DNA of 64,000 nt, taken from NCBI RefSeq assembly GCF_014207235.1, contig NZ_JACHDA010000002.1, positions 124,001-188,000 of the forward strand. The letters are read 5' to 3'. Below are positions 1 through 8,442 of this stretch, one piece after another. The translations under genes and the position numbers were made by a program. The first letter of the stretch is position 1, and every line of letters starts with the position of its first letter. The DNA is from Sphingopyxis sp. JAI128 (GTDB lineage: Bacteria; Pseudomonadota; Alphaproteobacteria; Sphingomonadales; Sphingomonadaceae). Under the pieces are notes generated by a model. It searched no databases. It saw nothing but the letters and a program-made list of their open reading frames with translations, and had not been told where the DNA came from.

Positions 1-875
1 AGCCAGGTTTTGATCGTGTTGGCGCGCCCGATACTCGGCGTACGGTTCGCAATCGCCGGATCGCCGCGATAGCACCAGTTCGGCTTGCGGTCCGACGGAT
101 CGATCGTGGGATCGACGCAGCGGATGTCGCCCCAGCAGCGGAACATCGGGAAGATGCGATCGGGAATGCCCGCATCGTTGAGCCGCTTTAGTTCGGCCTT
201 TGCCCAGTCAGTGATCCGCTGGTTGCGCGCGCGCTGCGCGGCGCGATATTTCGCGATGAATTCGTCCGAATAGGGCGGGCCGTTGTCGGGGTTGAACGGG
301 TCGAGTTCGGGATCGGTGGCCACGGGGTCATTTTCGTCGATCACAGACGCGTCCATCCAGTCGGTCAGCACTTCGGGCCGGCCCTGATGCGCGTTGAAGC
401 TGATGTAGAGGTCGCCCTTCACCAGTTCTGCCAGCTCATCCTGCCCCGCCGACGGCAGCCGGTCGGTCAATGTTGGCGCGATTGCCTCTGCCTGATAGGC
501 GCCCATCAGCGAACCACCGCCCGAATTGCCGAGGATGACGATCTGCTCGACGCCGGCCTCCTCTTTCAGCCATTTCATGCCGACGCCGATGTCGAGCACT
601 GCATGTTCGAGCAGGAACTGATCCTCTATCCCGCGATAACGCGTGTTCCAGCCGAGGAAGCCGAAGCCCTGCCGCGCAAAATAGGGAGCGATGTAATGTT
701 CGGTGAAATCGACGTTATAATGGGTCGCGATGATCGCGACCTTCGGGCGCTTGCCGCTTTGCGTCCAGTAGATGCCTTGGCACGGATGCCCGCCCGCCTG
801 AATGCGCGGCGCCGTCGGCGACACACGCCCGATGAACTTTGCGTCCAGTCCTTCGATCCCGTTCGGGTTCATCAT
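1..875 (-). CDS. alpha/beta hydrolase, partial (C-terminus beyond window edge)
   Basis: Alpha/beta-hydrolase-fold enzyme, cut by the left edge: the ATG at 875 opens at least 291 uninterrupted codons. The nucleophile elbow is seen as GNSGGGS with Ser118 as the likely nucleophile, and the preceding VAIIATHYN and GFLGWNTRYRG stretches fit the early strands of the fold. No signal peptide is visible, so it is probably cytoplasmic. An AGGAGA ribosome site lies five bases upstream of the ATG. It follows the acyl-CoA ligase gene by 23 bases on the same strand, so the two are very likely one operon and the hydrolase may open an ester or lactone whose acid the ligase then activates. The substrate is not evident from the sequence. 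Confidence 0.8.
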   Translation of the reverse strand, partial: MMNPNGIEGLDAKFIGRVSPTAPRIQAGGHPCQGIYWTQSGKRPKVAIIATHYNVDFTEHYIAPYFARQGFGFLGWNTRYRGIEDQFLLEHAVLDIGVGMKWLKEEAGVEQIVILGNSGGGSLMGAYQAEAIAPTLTDRLPSAGQDELAELVKGDLYISFNAHQGRPEVLTDWMDASVIDENDPVATDPELDPFNPDNGPPYSDEFIAKYRAAQRARNQRITDWAKAELKRLNDAGIPDRIFPMFRCWGDIRCVDPTIDPSDRKPNWCYRGDPAIANRTPSIGRANTIKTW

Positions 876-898
876 CGTCTCTCCTGTTTCGATTATCT

Positions 899-2533
899 TT
901 AGCGGGTCACGTCGAAGGGCAGCTTGTAGCCCTCCAGGCCGGCGCGAATGGCCTTTTTGTCGATCTTGCCCGTCGGTCCCAGCGGAATCGCTTCGACGAA
1001 CAGCACGTCGTCGGGCATCCACCAGCGCGCGATCTTGCCGTCGAGATAGGATTTGAGGTCGTCGGCAGAAGCGCTCGCGCCATCCTTCAGCTGGCAGAGC
1101 AGGATCGGCCGTTCATCCCACTTCGGATGCGCAACCCCGACCACTGCGGCGTTGGCGACCGCGTTGTGCCCCATCGCGATATTCTCGATCTCGATCGAAC
1201 TGATCCACTCGCCGCCCGACTTGACGACATCCTTCGCGCGGTCGGTGATCTGCATATAGCCTTCGGTGTCGATCGTGCTGACGTCGCCGGTGTCGAAAAA
1301 GCCTTCCTCGTCGAGCACGTCGCCGCCATCGCCGCCATAATAAGCGCCGGCGATCGTCGGCCCCTTGATCATCAACCGCCCCGGGGTCTTGCCGTCGTGT
1401 GGCAGGCGGCCTCCCGCATCGTCGACCAGCTTCATTTCGAGGCCGCAGAGCAGCCGCCCCTGCTTGAGCTTATACGACATCTGTTCGGGTTCGGATTTCG
1501 CGGCGACCGACGCATTGGGCACCGACACGGTACCGAGCGGCGAGGTTTCGGTCATGCCCCAGCCCTGGATGACGTCGACGCCATAATCATCGCGGAAGGT
1601 ACGGATGATCGATTCGGGGCACGCCGAACCGCCGATCGTTACGCGCTCCAAGGTCGTGAAGCGTTTCCCATTTTCCTGCATATACTGGAGCAGCATCTGC
1701 CACACGGTCGGGACCGCAGCCGAATAGGTCACGCCCTCCTGCTCGATCAGATTGTAGATCGACTCTCCGTCCATCCGCTGCCCCGGCAGGACGAGCTTGG
1801 CGCCGACCGCGGGCGCCGAATAGACGACGCCCCACGCGTTGGCGTGATACATCGGCACGACGAGCAGCACGGTATCGCGCGCCGACAGCGCGAGCGCGTC
1901 GCGCTGCAAGGTCATCAACGCGTGGATATAATTGGAGCGGTGCGAATAGAGCACGCCCTTCGGATTGCCCGTCGTCCCGCTGGTGTAGCAGAGCCCGCAC
2001 GCGGCATTTTCATCGAAGCCGCCCCAGGCATATTCGGCCGGATGCCCGGCGATCCAGTCGTCGAAAGCGACCGCAGCAAAGGCTGTTTCCGGCATCGATG
2101 CGGCATCGCAAAAGAAGATTACCTTTTCGATGCTCGGGACCTGCGGCAGCAACTCCCCCACCAGGTCGACGGTCGCGGGATCGGCGATCAGCAGCCGGTC
2201 GCCGGCATGGTTCGCGATATAGGCGATCTGTTCGAGGAAAAGCCGCGGGTTGAGCGTGTGAAGCACCGCCCCCATTCCTGCCGCGCCATACCAGGCGGCA
2301 AGGTGCCGCGCACCGTTCCAGCCCATCGTCGCGACTCTGTCGCCCGCCTCGATCCCCTCGGCGGCGAGCGCGTTCGACACGCGTCGCGCGTCGGCATGGA
2401 CCGATGCATAGGTTGCGCGCGTGACGCGCCCCTCGGCATCGCGCGAAACGACCTCGCGCGCGCCGTGCCAGGCCGCCGCATGATCGATGATCCGGTCGAC
2501 CGTCAGCGGAACATTCTGCATCAACCCGTCCAT
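899..2533 (-). CDS. medium-chain acyl-CoA ligase (AMP-binding, AlkK-like)
   Basis: ATP-dependent acyl-CoA ligase of the ANL superfamily, 544 residues, the usual length for AlkK-type medium-chain fatty acid ligases. The P-loop is YTSGTTGNPKG near residues 183-193, the adenylation motif GWGMTETSPLG follows near 325, the hinge region DTGDVS and DRAKDVVKSGGEW near 420-445, and the C-terminal catalytic lysine is in GPTGKIDKK (Lys523). It activates a carboxylic acid to its CoA thioester in the cytoplasm. The start at 2533 is preceded by a GGGAGAG ribosome site. It heads an operon with the hydrolase downstream and is divergent from a MarR regulator, with a strong promoter and a candidate operator between them. 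Exact chain length or substrate cannot be read from sequence. Confidence 0.92.
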   Translation of the reverse strand: MDGLMQNVPLTVDRIIDHAAAWHGAREVVSRDAEGRVTRATYASVHADARRVSNALAAEGIEAGDRVATMGWNGARHLAAWYGAAGMGAVLHTLNPRLFLEQIAYIANHAGDRLLIADPATVDLVGELLPQVPSIEKVIFFCDAASMPETAFAAVAFDDWIAGHPAEYAWGGFDENAACGLCYTSGTTGNPKGVLYSHRSNYIHALMTLQRDALALSARDTVLLVVPMYHANAWGVVYSAPAVGAKLVLPGQRMDGESIYNLIEQEGVTYSAAVPTVWQMLLQYMQENGKRFTTLERVTIGGSACPESIIRTFRDDYGVDVIQGWGMTETSPLGTVSVPNASVAAKSEPEQMSYKLKQGRLLCGLEMKLVDDAGGRLPHDGKTPGRLMIKGPTIAGAYYGGDGGDVLDEEGFFDTGDVSTIDTEGYMQITDRAKDVVKSGGEWISSIEIENIAMGHNAVANAAVVGVAHPKWDERPILLCQLKDGASASADDLKSYLDGKIARWWMPDDVLFVEAIPLGPTGKIDKKAIRAGLEGYKLPFDVTR

Positions 2534-2561
2534 GCGGTCGTCTCTCCCTGCGCCTTGCCAA

Positions 2562-2595
2562 TATAGATAGTATGCTAAGTATTTTGCTTTTGCAA
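2562..2595 (-). promoter_or_regulatory. promoter of the acyl-CoA ligase operon with MarR-type operator
   Basis: On the minus strand a good sigma70-like promoter is visible: TTGCAA (2590-2595) and TACTAT (2567-2572) separated by exactly 17 bases. The sequence ACTTAGCATACTATCTATA (2562-2580 read on the minus strand) overlaps the -10 box and recurs with small changes upstream of leuD (5107-5122) and near 9879-9898. A repressor bound here would block transcription of the ligase. The divergent MarR gene is the obvious candidate regulator. Promoter and operator functions are inferred. Confidence 0.6.
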
Positions 2596-2682
2596 TATCG
2601 GGGAGCGTCTTGCCTCGCCCCTGTTGCTCTTCTAGCGTGACGGGCCGGCTGGGCTGCCGGCAACAGGATTGTCACCGGCATA

Positions 2683-3135
2683 ATGCGCACCAACCAGTTG
2701 ATCATTGCATTGTTCCAGCGCTTCTGCTGGCTCGACGAAGGCCTTCAGGCGCGGTTGCACGATGGCGGCTGGCCCGACGTCAGCCGCCCGCAATCAATGG
2801 TCATGACCAATATCGTCAGCGGAATCGTCCGGCCGTCGGACATCGCGCGCAACCTCGGCGTATCGCGTCAGGCGATCCACAGCACGATCAACCAGATGAT
2901 CACACTGGGCATCGTCAAGCTCGACCCCGATCCTGACGACCGTCGCCACATGGTCGTTTCGCTGACCGATACCGGCGCACGGATGCGCAAGGACGCGCAA
3001 GCCGCGATGGACGAACTCGCGGACCAGCTTTCGGCGAAGCTCGGCAAGGATCGTTTCGACGCACTGCTCGCGACGCTCGAAGCCGATTGGGGCAATAATA
3101 TCGGGGCGTCGCGCGAGACGAAGCGACACGCCTGA
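2683..3135 (+). CDS. MarR-family transcriptional regulator
   Basis: Small winged-helix regulator of 150 residues, the standard MarR size. The wHTH core is visible: SDIARNLGVSRQAIHSTINQM (about residues 64-84, recognition helix) followed by the wing LDPDPDDRRHMVVSLTDTG (about 92-110), where the DDRR motif is diagnostic of MarR proteins. It is divergent from the acyl-CoA ligase operon, the classic arrangement for a repressor released by a pathway intermediate such as an acyl-CoA. Its likely operator is ACTTAG-N4-CTA, found in three promoters of this region. The ribosome site ahead of the ATG is poor, so the exact start is less sure than the gene. Confidence 0.9.
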   Translation: MRTNQLIIALFQRFCWLDEGLQARLHDGGWPDVSRPQSMVMTNIVSGIVRPSDIARNLGVSRQAIHSTINQMITLGIVKLDPDPDDRRHMVVSLTDTGARMRKDAQAAMDELADQLSAKLGKDRFDALLATLEADWGNNIGASRETKRHA

Positions 3136-3165
3136 TCGTCCGGGCGGCCCATAGGTCGCCCCGGC

Positions 3166-3714
3166 TTAGCCGCCTTGCTTTTTCGCGCGCGCTGCCTTGA
3201 CGCCTTCGACGAATTGTTTCTGATTGACCTTCACCGCCAGCCCCTTTTGCGACAGAAAAAAGGCCGCCCGGGGTATAGTGATATTGCCTTCGCCGGTCGT
3301 CAGCACCGCGCCCTGCGGCGCCACGGCCTTGACCGTGCCGAGAATTGCGGCGCCGTCGGCGCTGCGGACTTCCGCTCCCGGCTTCAATGCCCCGTCGACC
3401 GCCGCGGCATCGGCCTCGGCTTCCTTCAACACCGCCAGGATTTTCTCTTTCGGCGCCTTCAGCGCCGGCCCTTTTGCGGTCTTCAGAAAATCGCTCTTCG
3501 ACACCACAAGCCCGCTGCCGCCGACCGCCACGGCAACTTTGTCGCCGGCGATTTTGACGATCTGCCCAACCTCCTCGCCGCGTTCGTCATAGACTTTGGT
3601 GCCGGGGGTCAGCGACGCGGCCGGCGCCACCTGCTGCGCTTGCACCGAGGAGGTTACAACGAAGGCGGGCGCGGCAAGGCATAGCCCGGCGAGCAGGCCG
3701 GAAGGCTTGGACAT
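3166..3714 (-). CDS. secreted protein with two SH3/PRC-barrel-like repeats
   Basis: Predicted periplasmic protein of 182 residues with no recognised enzymatic motif. The start at 3714 is chosen because AGGAG lies five bases upstream and because it exposes a clean signal peptide (MSKPSGLLAGLCLAAP... ending near QAQQ). A longer in-frame start at 3777 would bury that signal. The mature part holds two homologous stretches of about 45 residues, each beginning L-x-PG-x-x-V and containing a G-x-V repeat (roughly residues 33-80 and 110-155), which resemble small beta-barrel domains. The C-terminus is rich in Lys and Ala. It stands alone between the MarR gene (convergent) and the flavin reductase. Function unknown. 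Confidence 0.75.
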   Translation of the reverse strand: MSKPSGLLAGLCLAAPAFVVTSSVQAQQVAPAASLTPGTKVYDERGEEVGQIVKIAGDKVAVAVGGSGLVVSKSDFLKTAKGPALKAPKEKILAVLKEAEADAAAVDGALKPGAEVRSADGAAILGTVKAVAPQGAVLTTGEGNITIPRAAFFLSQKGLAVKVNQKQFVEGVKAARAKKQGG

Positions 3715-3829
3715 AAGGACTCCTGTGAAAGACCGTGCCAGCCGTGCCGCACCGCGCCGCGTCGCGCCAAATGCCATGTTGCCGGGCCGTGCAACCGACG
3801 CGGCGAGCCGATGAGCCGGGGCCTTCGCC

Positions 3830-4402
3830 CTATCCGATCGCCTTCGCCACCGCGACCAGCCGCGCCGCGGTCGCGTCGACGAGCGAGGCCGGGAGCGCGT
3901 CCTTCAGATTTCCCGATTCGTCGAAAGCGGCGTGCGCGCCGGGCACCAGCACCTGCTCGGGGATGACGAGCGTCTGGACGGTCGACAAGATCTGGCGCAG
4001 GTGCATCAGCCCGCGCAGTCCGCCGAACGGACTGATCGACGCCGACATGACCGCGCTCGCCTTGCCGCGATAGGCGGTAAGCGCGACGAGCGATTCGTCG
4101 CCAGTAGGACGCGATGCCCAGTCGATCGCATTTTTGAGCAGCGGCGAAACGGAGCCATTATATTCGGGCGAGACGAAGAGTAGTCCCTGCTGCGCGCTGA
4201 AAAGCTCTTTCAGCCGCACCGCGTCGGGCGGAAAGGCATTGGCTTCGAGCGCGGCCGAATAGAGCGGCAGGTTGAACGCCGAGAGATCGACGTCGGTAAC
4301 GGTCGCGCCCTGCGCTTCGAGCGCGCGGACCGCAAGCCGCCCCAATGCGCGGTTGAACGACCCCTCGCGCGTGCTCCCGACGACGACTGCGATGCTGGTC
4401 AA
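3830..4402 (-). CDS. NADPH-dependent FMN reductase-like flavoprotein, TTG start
   Basis: Flavodoxin-like NAD(P)H-dependent FMN or quinone reductase of 190 residues. The FMN phosphate loop GSTREGSFNRAL sits at the N-terminus and the second family motif SPEYNGSVSPLLKNAIDW near residue 100. Such proteins reduce flavin, quinones, chromate or azo compounds at NADPH cost in the cytoplasm. The start is judged to be the TTG at 4402: GGGGAGG lies just upstream at ideal distance, whereas the ATG at 4420 would place that same ribosome site inside the coding region and would abut the operator at 4422-4439. It follows a MarR gene on the same strand, which probably represses it. Confidence 0.85.
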   Translation of the reverse strand: MTSIAVVVGSTREGSFNRALGRLAVRALEAQGATVTDVDLSAFNLPLYSAALEANAFPPDAVRLKELFSAQQGLLFVSPEYNGSVSPLLKNAIDWASRPTGDESLVALTAYRGKASAVMSASISPFGGLRGLMHLRQILSTVQTLVIPEQVLVPGAHAAFDESGNLKDALPASLVDATAARLVAVAKAIG

Positions 4403-4421
4403 TTTTACCTCCCCAACCATT

Positions 4422-4439
4422 TAGTTAGTAAACTAACTA
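4422..4439. promoter_or_regulatory. perfect inverted repeat, candidate MarR operator
   Basis: TAGTTAGT and ACTAACTA form a perfect 8+8 inverted repeat with a 2-base centre, located between the MarR gene (4473-4979) and the flavin reductase. AT-rich palindromes of 16-18 bp are the usual MarR operator form. Position immediately upstream of the reductase ribosome site suggests control of the reductase transcript. The half site TTAG is shared with the ACTTAG operators elsewhere in the region. Confidence 0.6.
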
Positions 4440-4472
4440 TTATCCGGCAGGATCGCAACCGTCTTTGCGTTT

Positions 4473-4979
4473 TCAGGCCTTGATGTCCGAAAGCGTCGAG
4501 AGCTTGGCGGTCTCGTCAGCAAGGTTGTCGATCACACGGCGCAGCAGCGCCTGCAGCATTTCCACCTCCTCGTCGCTCATCCCGCGCGTCGCCACCTCGT
4601 GCACCTCGGCATTCATCGGCGCGAGGATGAGTTCGAGTTTCTTCGCGTGCGGTGTCAGGTGGATGAAAGTCTTGCGCCGGTCGTCGGCGGTCTTCTTGCG
4701 CGTGATGAATCCGGCCTTTTCAAGACCCTTCAGCGCGACGACCGTCGTCGGCTCGCGCATTCCTACCCGCTCGCTGAGTTCGCGCTGTGTGATCCCGTCC
4801 TCGCGCCACAGCTGGCGCAGGAAACGCCACTGGCCCGCCGACACGTCGTGGATCAGCGTGCCGCGTTCGAGCAGGCGCGAAAAGGAACGGAAAACAATAC
4901 GCGCCAGATAGCCGATGCTGTTGTCCGGGTTGGTGTAATATTCGGCCGGATGCCGAAAGCCCTCATTCTTCTTGGCCAA
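4473..4979 (-). CDS. MarR-family transcriptional regulator
   Basis: Winged-helix repressor of 168 residues. The DNA-binding part reads ITQRELSERVGMREPTTVVALKGLEKAGF (about residues 63-91), followed by the wing KKTADDRRKTFIHLTPHAKK with the MarR signature DDRR. The C-terminal helix pair for dimerisation covers about residues 118-165. Cytoplasmic. It is followed by the flavin reductase on the same strand, 70 bases away, with a perfect palindrome in the gap, so a role as local repressor responding to quinones, phenolics or similar ligands is likely. It is divergent from leuD, leaving about 160 bases for both promoters, and could also act there. Confidence 0.9.
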   Translation of the reverse strand: MAKKNEGFRHPAEYYTNPDNSIGYLARIVFRSFSRLLERGTLIHDVSAGQWRFLRQLWREDGITQRELSERVGMREPTTVVALKGLEKAGFITRKKTADDRRKTFIHLTPHAKKLELILAPMNAEVHEVATRGMSDEEVEMLQALLRRVIDNLADETAKLSTLSDIKA

Positions 4980-5081
4980 GATTTTTCCCCTTCGGCGCCT
5001 GCGGGTCGAGCCGCGTCGCCATGGCGCAAACCTTAGGGCTCTATGATTCGCGCCGCAAGTTGCTTCGGCACCGCGATATCC

Positions 5082-5122
5082 TTGGACAAACGGTTTTTTA
5101 CATTATACTTAGATATCTAAGT
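5082..5122 (+). promoter_or_regulatory. leuD promoter overlapping a perfect palindrome
   Basis: A -35 like TTGGAC (5082-5087) and a -10 TATACT (5104-5109) are 16 bases apart. The perfect 16-bp palindrome ACTTAGATATCTAAGT occupies 5107-5122, covering the end of the -10 box and the probable start point, a classical repressor position. The same half site ACTTAG appears in the ligase promoter and at 9879. The leader to the leuD ATG would be only about 20 bases and its ribosome site is weak. Confidence 0.6.
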
Positions 5123-5137
5123 TATTGGATAGGCCCA

Positions 5138-5722
5138 ATGGAAAAATTCGACCGGCTGACCGCGATCGCGGCGCCGTTACCCCTCGCCAATGTCGATACC
5201 GACATGATCCTCCCGGCGCGCTTCATGAAGGGGCTGACGCGCTGCGGGCTCGGCGCCCACCTGTTCCGCGAGCTTCGCTACACGCCCGATGGCGCCGAAC
5301 GCGCGGACTTCATCCTCAACCATCCGGCGGGCCGGCAGGCGCGCGTTCTGGTCGCCGAGCGCAATTTCGGCTGCGGGTCGTCGCGCGAGCATGCGGTGTG
5401 GGCGCTCGCCGATTTCGGAATCCGCTGCGTCGTCGCGCCAAGCTTCGGCGACATTTTCGCCGGCAATGCGCGCAAGAACGGCCTGCTGCTCGTCCGCCTG
5501 CCCGACGGGATCTGCGAACGGCTGCGCGCGGACATCGCCCGCGCGCAATTCGCGCCGCTGACGGTCGACCTGATTGAACAGCGCATCCTTCTCGCATCGG
5601 GCGAGGCGATCGGTTTCGCGATCGATCCCGACGACCGGCGCACGCTGATCGAAGGGCTCGACGACATTACGCGAACGTTGCGGCACGACGCCGCGATCGC
5701 GCGCTACGAGGCGCGCCTCTAG
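5138..5722 (+). CDS. leuD: 3-isopropylmalate dehydratase small subunit
   Basis: Small (swivel) subunit of isopropylmalate isomerase, 194 residues, typical LeuD length. Family motifs are clear: [15 protein letters not shown] near residue 18, then [14 protein letters not shown] near 78-91 and [16 protein letters not shown] near 101-116. The ATG at 5138 is preferred over the longer in-frame start at 5021, which would run through the promoter and palindrome. With LeuC it interconverts 2- and 3-isopropylmalate or a homologous 2-alkylmalate. Unusually, its partner leuC lies downstream on the opposite strand, the two stop codons overlapping in CTAG (5719-5722). Whether this is the biosynthetic copy or a paralogue with another substrate cannot be told here. 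Confidence 0.9.
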   Translation: MEKFDRLTAIAAPLPLANVDTDMILPARFMKGLTRCGLGAHLFRELRYTPDGAERADFILNHPAGRQARVLVAERNFGCGSSREHAVWALADFGIRCVVAPSFGDIFAGNARKNGLLLVRLPDGICERLRADIARAQFAPLTVDLIEQRILLASGEAIGFAIDPDDRRTLIEGLDDITRTLRHDAAIARYEARL

Positions 5723-7131
5723 CCGAGGCTTGTCGGGTCGGCGATGCATCCCGCGATCGCGCTTGCGGCTGCAAGTGCCGGGCTCATCAGATGCGTACGC
5801 CCGCCGCGCCCTTGGCGGTTTTCGAAATTGCGGTTCGACGTCGCTGCGCAGCGTTCGCCGGGTTGCAACCGGTCGGCATTCATCCCGACGCACATCGAAC
5901 AGCCGGGTTCGCGCCAGTCGAACCCCGCCGCGCGCAGCACGCGGTCGATCCCTTCTGCCTCGGCCTGCCGCTTGACCAGCCCCGAACCCGGTACGACCAT
6001 TGCGCGGATGTGCGGCGCGACGGTTCGCCCGCGCACGACGGCGGCCGCGACCCGCAAATCCTCGATCCGGCTGTTCGTGCAACTGCCGATGAAAATGCGG
6101 TCGAGCGGGATTCCCGCAACCGCCTGTCCCGGCGTCAGGCCCATATAGGCCAGCGCCCGATCGGCGGCGACGCGCGCGTCGCCCGCGGCCAGCGCCCCCG
6201 GATCCGGGATGCGCGCATCGATCGCGACCGATTGTGAGGGGTTCGTGCCCCAACTGACCATCGGCCGCACATCGGCGGCGTCGAACACGATCTCCCGGTC
6301 GAATAGCGCCCCGTCATCGGTGGGCAAGTCGCTCCAGCGAGCAAGGGCGGCGTGCCATGCCGCGCCCTGCGGTGCCGCGGGACGCCCATCCAGATAGGCA
6401 AAGCTCGTTTCGTCGGGCGCGATCAGCCCGGCGCGTGCGCCCATTTCGATGCTGAGATTGCACAATGTCATGCGCGACTCCATCGACAGCGCTCGGATCG
6501 CCGATCCCGCATATTCGATGACATGCCCGGAGGCCCCGTCGACACCGATCGCCGCGAGCAGGTGCAGCGCCAGATCCTTGGCATGGACATGCGGCCCAAG
6601 CTGCCCGTCGACCGTGATCCGCATATTACGCGACTTGCGCTGCCGAATCGTCTGCGTCGCGAGCACATGCTCGACCTCCGACGTGCCGATGCCGAAGGCC
6701 AACGCACCGAACGCGCCATGCGTCGAGGTATGACTGTCGCCGCAGACGATGGTCATTCCAGGCTGCGAGCGCCCCTGTTCGGGCCCGACCACATGGACGA
6801 TGCCGCCGCGCGGGTCGCCCATCGGGAAATTCTCGATCCCGAAACGGCGCGTGTTGGCGACCAGCGCCTCGAGCTGCGCGCGCGCTTCGTCATCGTCCAC
6901 ACCAGCCGGCCCCGCCGCCTGCCCCGTCGTGGGGACATTATGATCGGACAGCGCGAGCGCGCGCGCCGGCTGCCGAACGGTCCGCCCCGCCGCGTCGAGC
7001 CCAGCGAACGCCTGCGGCGAGGTAACCTCGTGCAGCAGATGCAGGTCGATATAGAGCAGGGTTTCGCCGTCGTCGTCAGCGACGGCGTGCTTGTCCCATA
7101 TCTTGTCGTAAAGCGTGAGCGGGGCTTTCAC
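5719..7131 (-). CDS. leuC: 3-isopropylmalate dehydratase large subunit
   Basis: Aconitase-superfamily large subunit, 470 residues. The three cysteines that hold the 4Fe-4S cluster are present: Cys351 in GSCTNSR and Cys411/Cys414 in GCSMCVGMN. Other family signatures are DHNVPTT near residue 64 and [12 protein letters not shown] near 130. The start is the GTG at 7131, which overlaps the TGA of the upstream acyl-CoA dehydrogenase as GTGA, so translation is probably coupled to that gene. Thus leuC belongs to a catabolic-looking operon (kinase, dehydrogenase, leuC), while leuD faces it from the other strand. A dehydratase/hydratase acting on a catabolic 2-alkylmalate is possible but unproven. Confidence 0.9.
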   Translation of the reverse strand: MKAPLTLYDKIWDKHAVADDDGETLLYIDLHLLHEVTSPQAFAGLDAAGRTVRQPARALALSDHNVPTTGQAAGPAGVDDDEARAQLEALVANTRRFGIENFPMGDPRGGIVHVVGPEQGRSQPGMTIVCGDSHTSTHGAFGALAFGIGTSEVEHVLATQTIRQRKSRNMRITVDGQLGPHVHAKDLALHLLAAIGVDGASGHVIEYAGSAIRALSMESRMTLCNLSIEMGARAGLIAPDETSFAYLDGRPAAPQGAAWHAALARWSDLPTDDGALFDREIVFDAADVRPMVSWGTNPSQSVAIDARIPDPGALAAGDARVAADRALAYMGLTPGQAVAGIPLDRIFIGSCTNSRIEDLRVAAAVVRGRTVAPHIRAMVVPGSGLVKRQAEAEGIDRVLRAAGFDWREPGCSMCVGMNADRLQPGERCAATSNRNFENRQGRGGRTHLMSPALAAASAIAGCIADPTSLG

Positions 7132-8423
7132 AGTCCCCCCAGCGTTTCTTTCCTCGGCCCCATGAACCCGAAAAGATAAGCTGCGACTTTTCGCATTTGG
7201 ATTTCCTCGGCGCCTTCGGTGATGCGGTATCTCCGGTGGTGGCGATAGATATGTTCGAAGGGTTTGTGGCGCGAGTATCCAATGCCGCCATGGACCTGCA
7301 TGGCGCGGTCGGCGGCATCGCAGACTAGGCGGTTCGCCCAGTAGTTGCACATGCTGACCTTGTCGGAGAGCGTGCGTTCGATCTGTTTGTGGGGGGTGTT
7401 GTCGATGTCCCACGCGGTCTTTCGGATGAGCAGGCGCAGCATCTCGGCCTGCGTCGCGAGCTCGACGAGTGGGAACTGGATCGCCTGGTTCTTCGCCAGC
7501 GCTTCGCCGAACGGCTTGCGCTGCCTTGCGTATCGGACGCTCTCCTCGATGCAGTAGACCGCCGCGCCCAGTGAGCTTGCCGCCTGACGGATGCGGTTCT
7601 GGTGGACGAAGCTCTGCGCGATCGCGAGGGCGCCGCCCTCGGGGCCGAGCCGCGCGCTGTCGGGCACCCACACATTGCTGAACGTCATCCTTGGATGGTC
7701 GGTCGGCATGTTGAAGGTCCACATATATTCATCGACCGTCATGCCCTCGGTCCCCGTCGGCACGAGCAGGCAGGTAATCCCCTTCGCGTCGCCGTCGTCG
7801 CCGCTCGTGCGCGCGAAGGTCGCGCAATGCGTCGCGACATGCATGCCGGTGATCCACATCTTACGCCCGTCGATCCGCCAGCCGTCGATACCGTCGCGGC
7901 TCTCGCGCACGGCGCGCGTCTCCATGTGGGTGGCATCCGATCCGTGATCGGGCTCGGTCAGCCCGAACGCCGTGCGGCGCTTGCCCTCGAACCCCCCGAG
8001 GATGAACTCGGCCTTCTGTTCCTCGCTAGTAGCGAACTGCTCGAACATTTCGACGAACGGGAAGTTGCCGACGATGCTGTGCTCGTTCTGCAGGTCGTTG
8101 TGCAGCCCCAACCCCTTCGCCGCCAGATGCTCGCGGATCACCGCCATCCACAGATTGCTGCCGTCCTTGCCGCCATATTTCTTCGGTGCCGAGAAGCGCC
8201 AGTGGCCCGCCGCATCGGCCTTGCGCGTCGCCGCCTTGAGCAACTCTTCCCACTCGCGGCGCGGCAGCCCCTGATTGTCCCAGTCGGTGCGCGCATGCTC
8301 GCGGCGATGGTCGAAGAAGCGGATATTGTCGTCCGCCAGCTCGAGCGGCCGGATCTCGGTCTCGATGAACGCGTCGAGCTCGTCCAGATACGCCTGCAAA
8401 TCGGCGGGCATCGCAAAGTCCAT
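7128..8423 (-). CDS. acyl-CoA dehydrogenase (ACAD10/11- or LvaC-like context)
   Basis: FAD-dependent acyl-CoA dehydrogenase family protein, 431 residues. The FAD/substrate stretch [17 protein letters not shown] lies near residues 145-161, the middle beta domain carries [10 protein letters not shown], and the C-terminal domain ends with [20 protein letters not shown] and ITEGAEEIQ, the last containing the usual catalytic acidic position. The start at 8423 is preceded by GGGAGAGAG; the longer frame would enter the kinase gene. It sits 19 bases downstream of an APH-type kinase gene and is coupled to leuC by GTGA. Kinase plus dehydrogenase partners are known to convert 4-hydroxyacyl-CoAs through a 4-phospho intermediate; that specific role is inferred from context. 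Confidence 0.88.
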   Translation of the reverse strand: MDFAMPADLQAYLDELDAFIETEIRPLELADDNIRFFDHRREHARTDWDNQGLPRREWEELLKAATRKADAAGHWRFSAPKKYGGKDGSNLWMAVIREHLAAKGLGLHNDLQNEHSIVGNFPFVEMFEQFATSEEQKAEFILGGFEGKRRTAFGLTEPDHGSDATHMETRAVRESRDGIDGWRIDGRKMWITGMHVATHCATFARTSGDDGDAKGITCLLVPTGTEGMTVDEYMWTFNMPTDHPRMTFSNVWVPDSARLGPEGGALAIAQSFVHQNRIRQAASSLGAAVYCIEESVRYARQRKPFGEALAKNQAIQFPLVELATQAEMLRLLIRKTAWDIDNTPHKQIERTLSDKVSMCNYWANRLVCDAADRAMQVHGGIGYSRHKPFEHIYRHHRRYRITEGAEEIQMRKVAAYLFGFMGPRKETLGGL

Positions 8424-8442
8424 GTCTCTCTCCCTGTTATCG

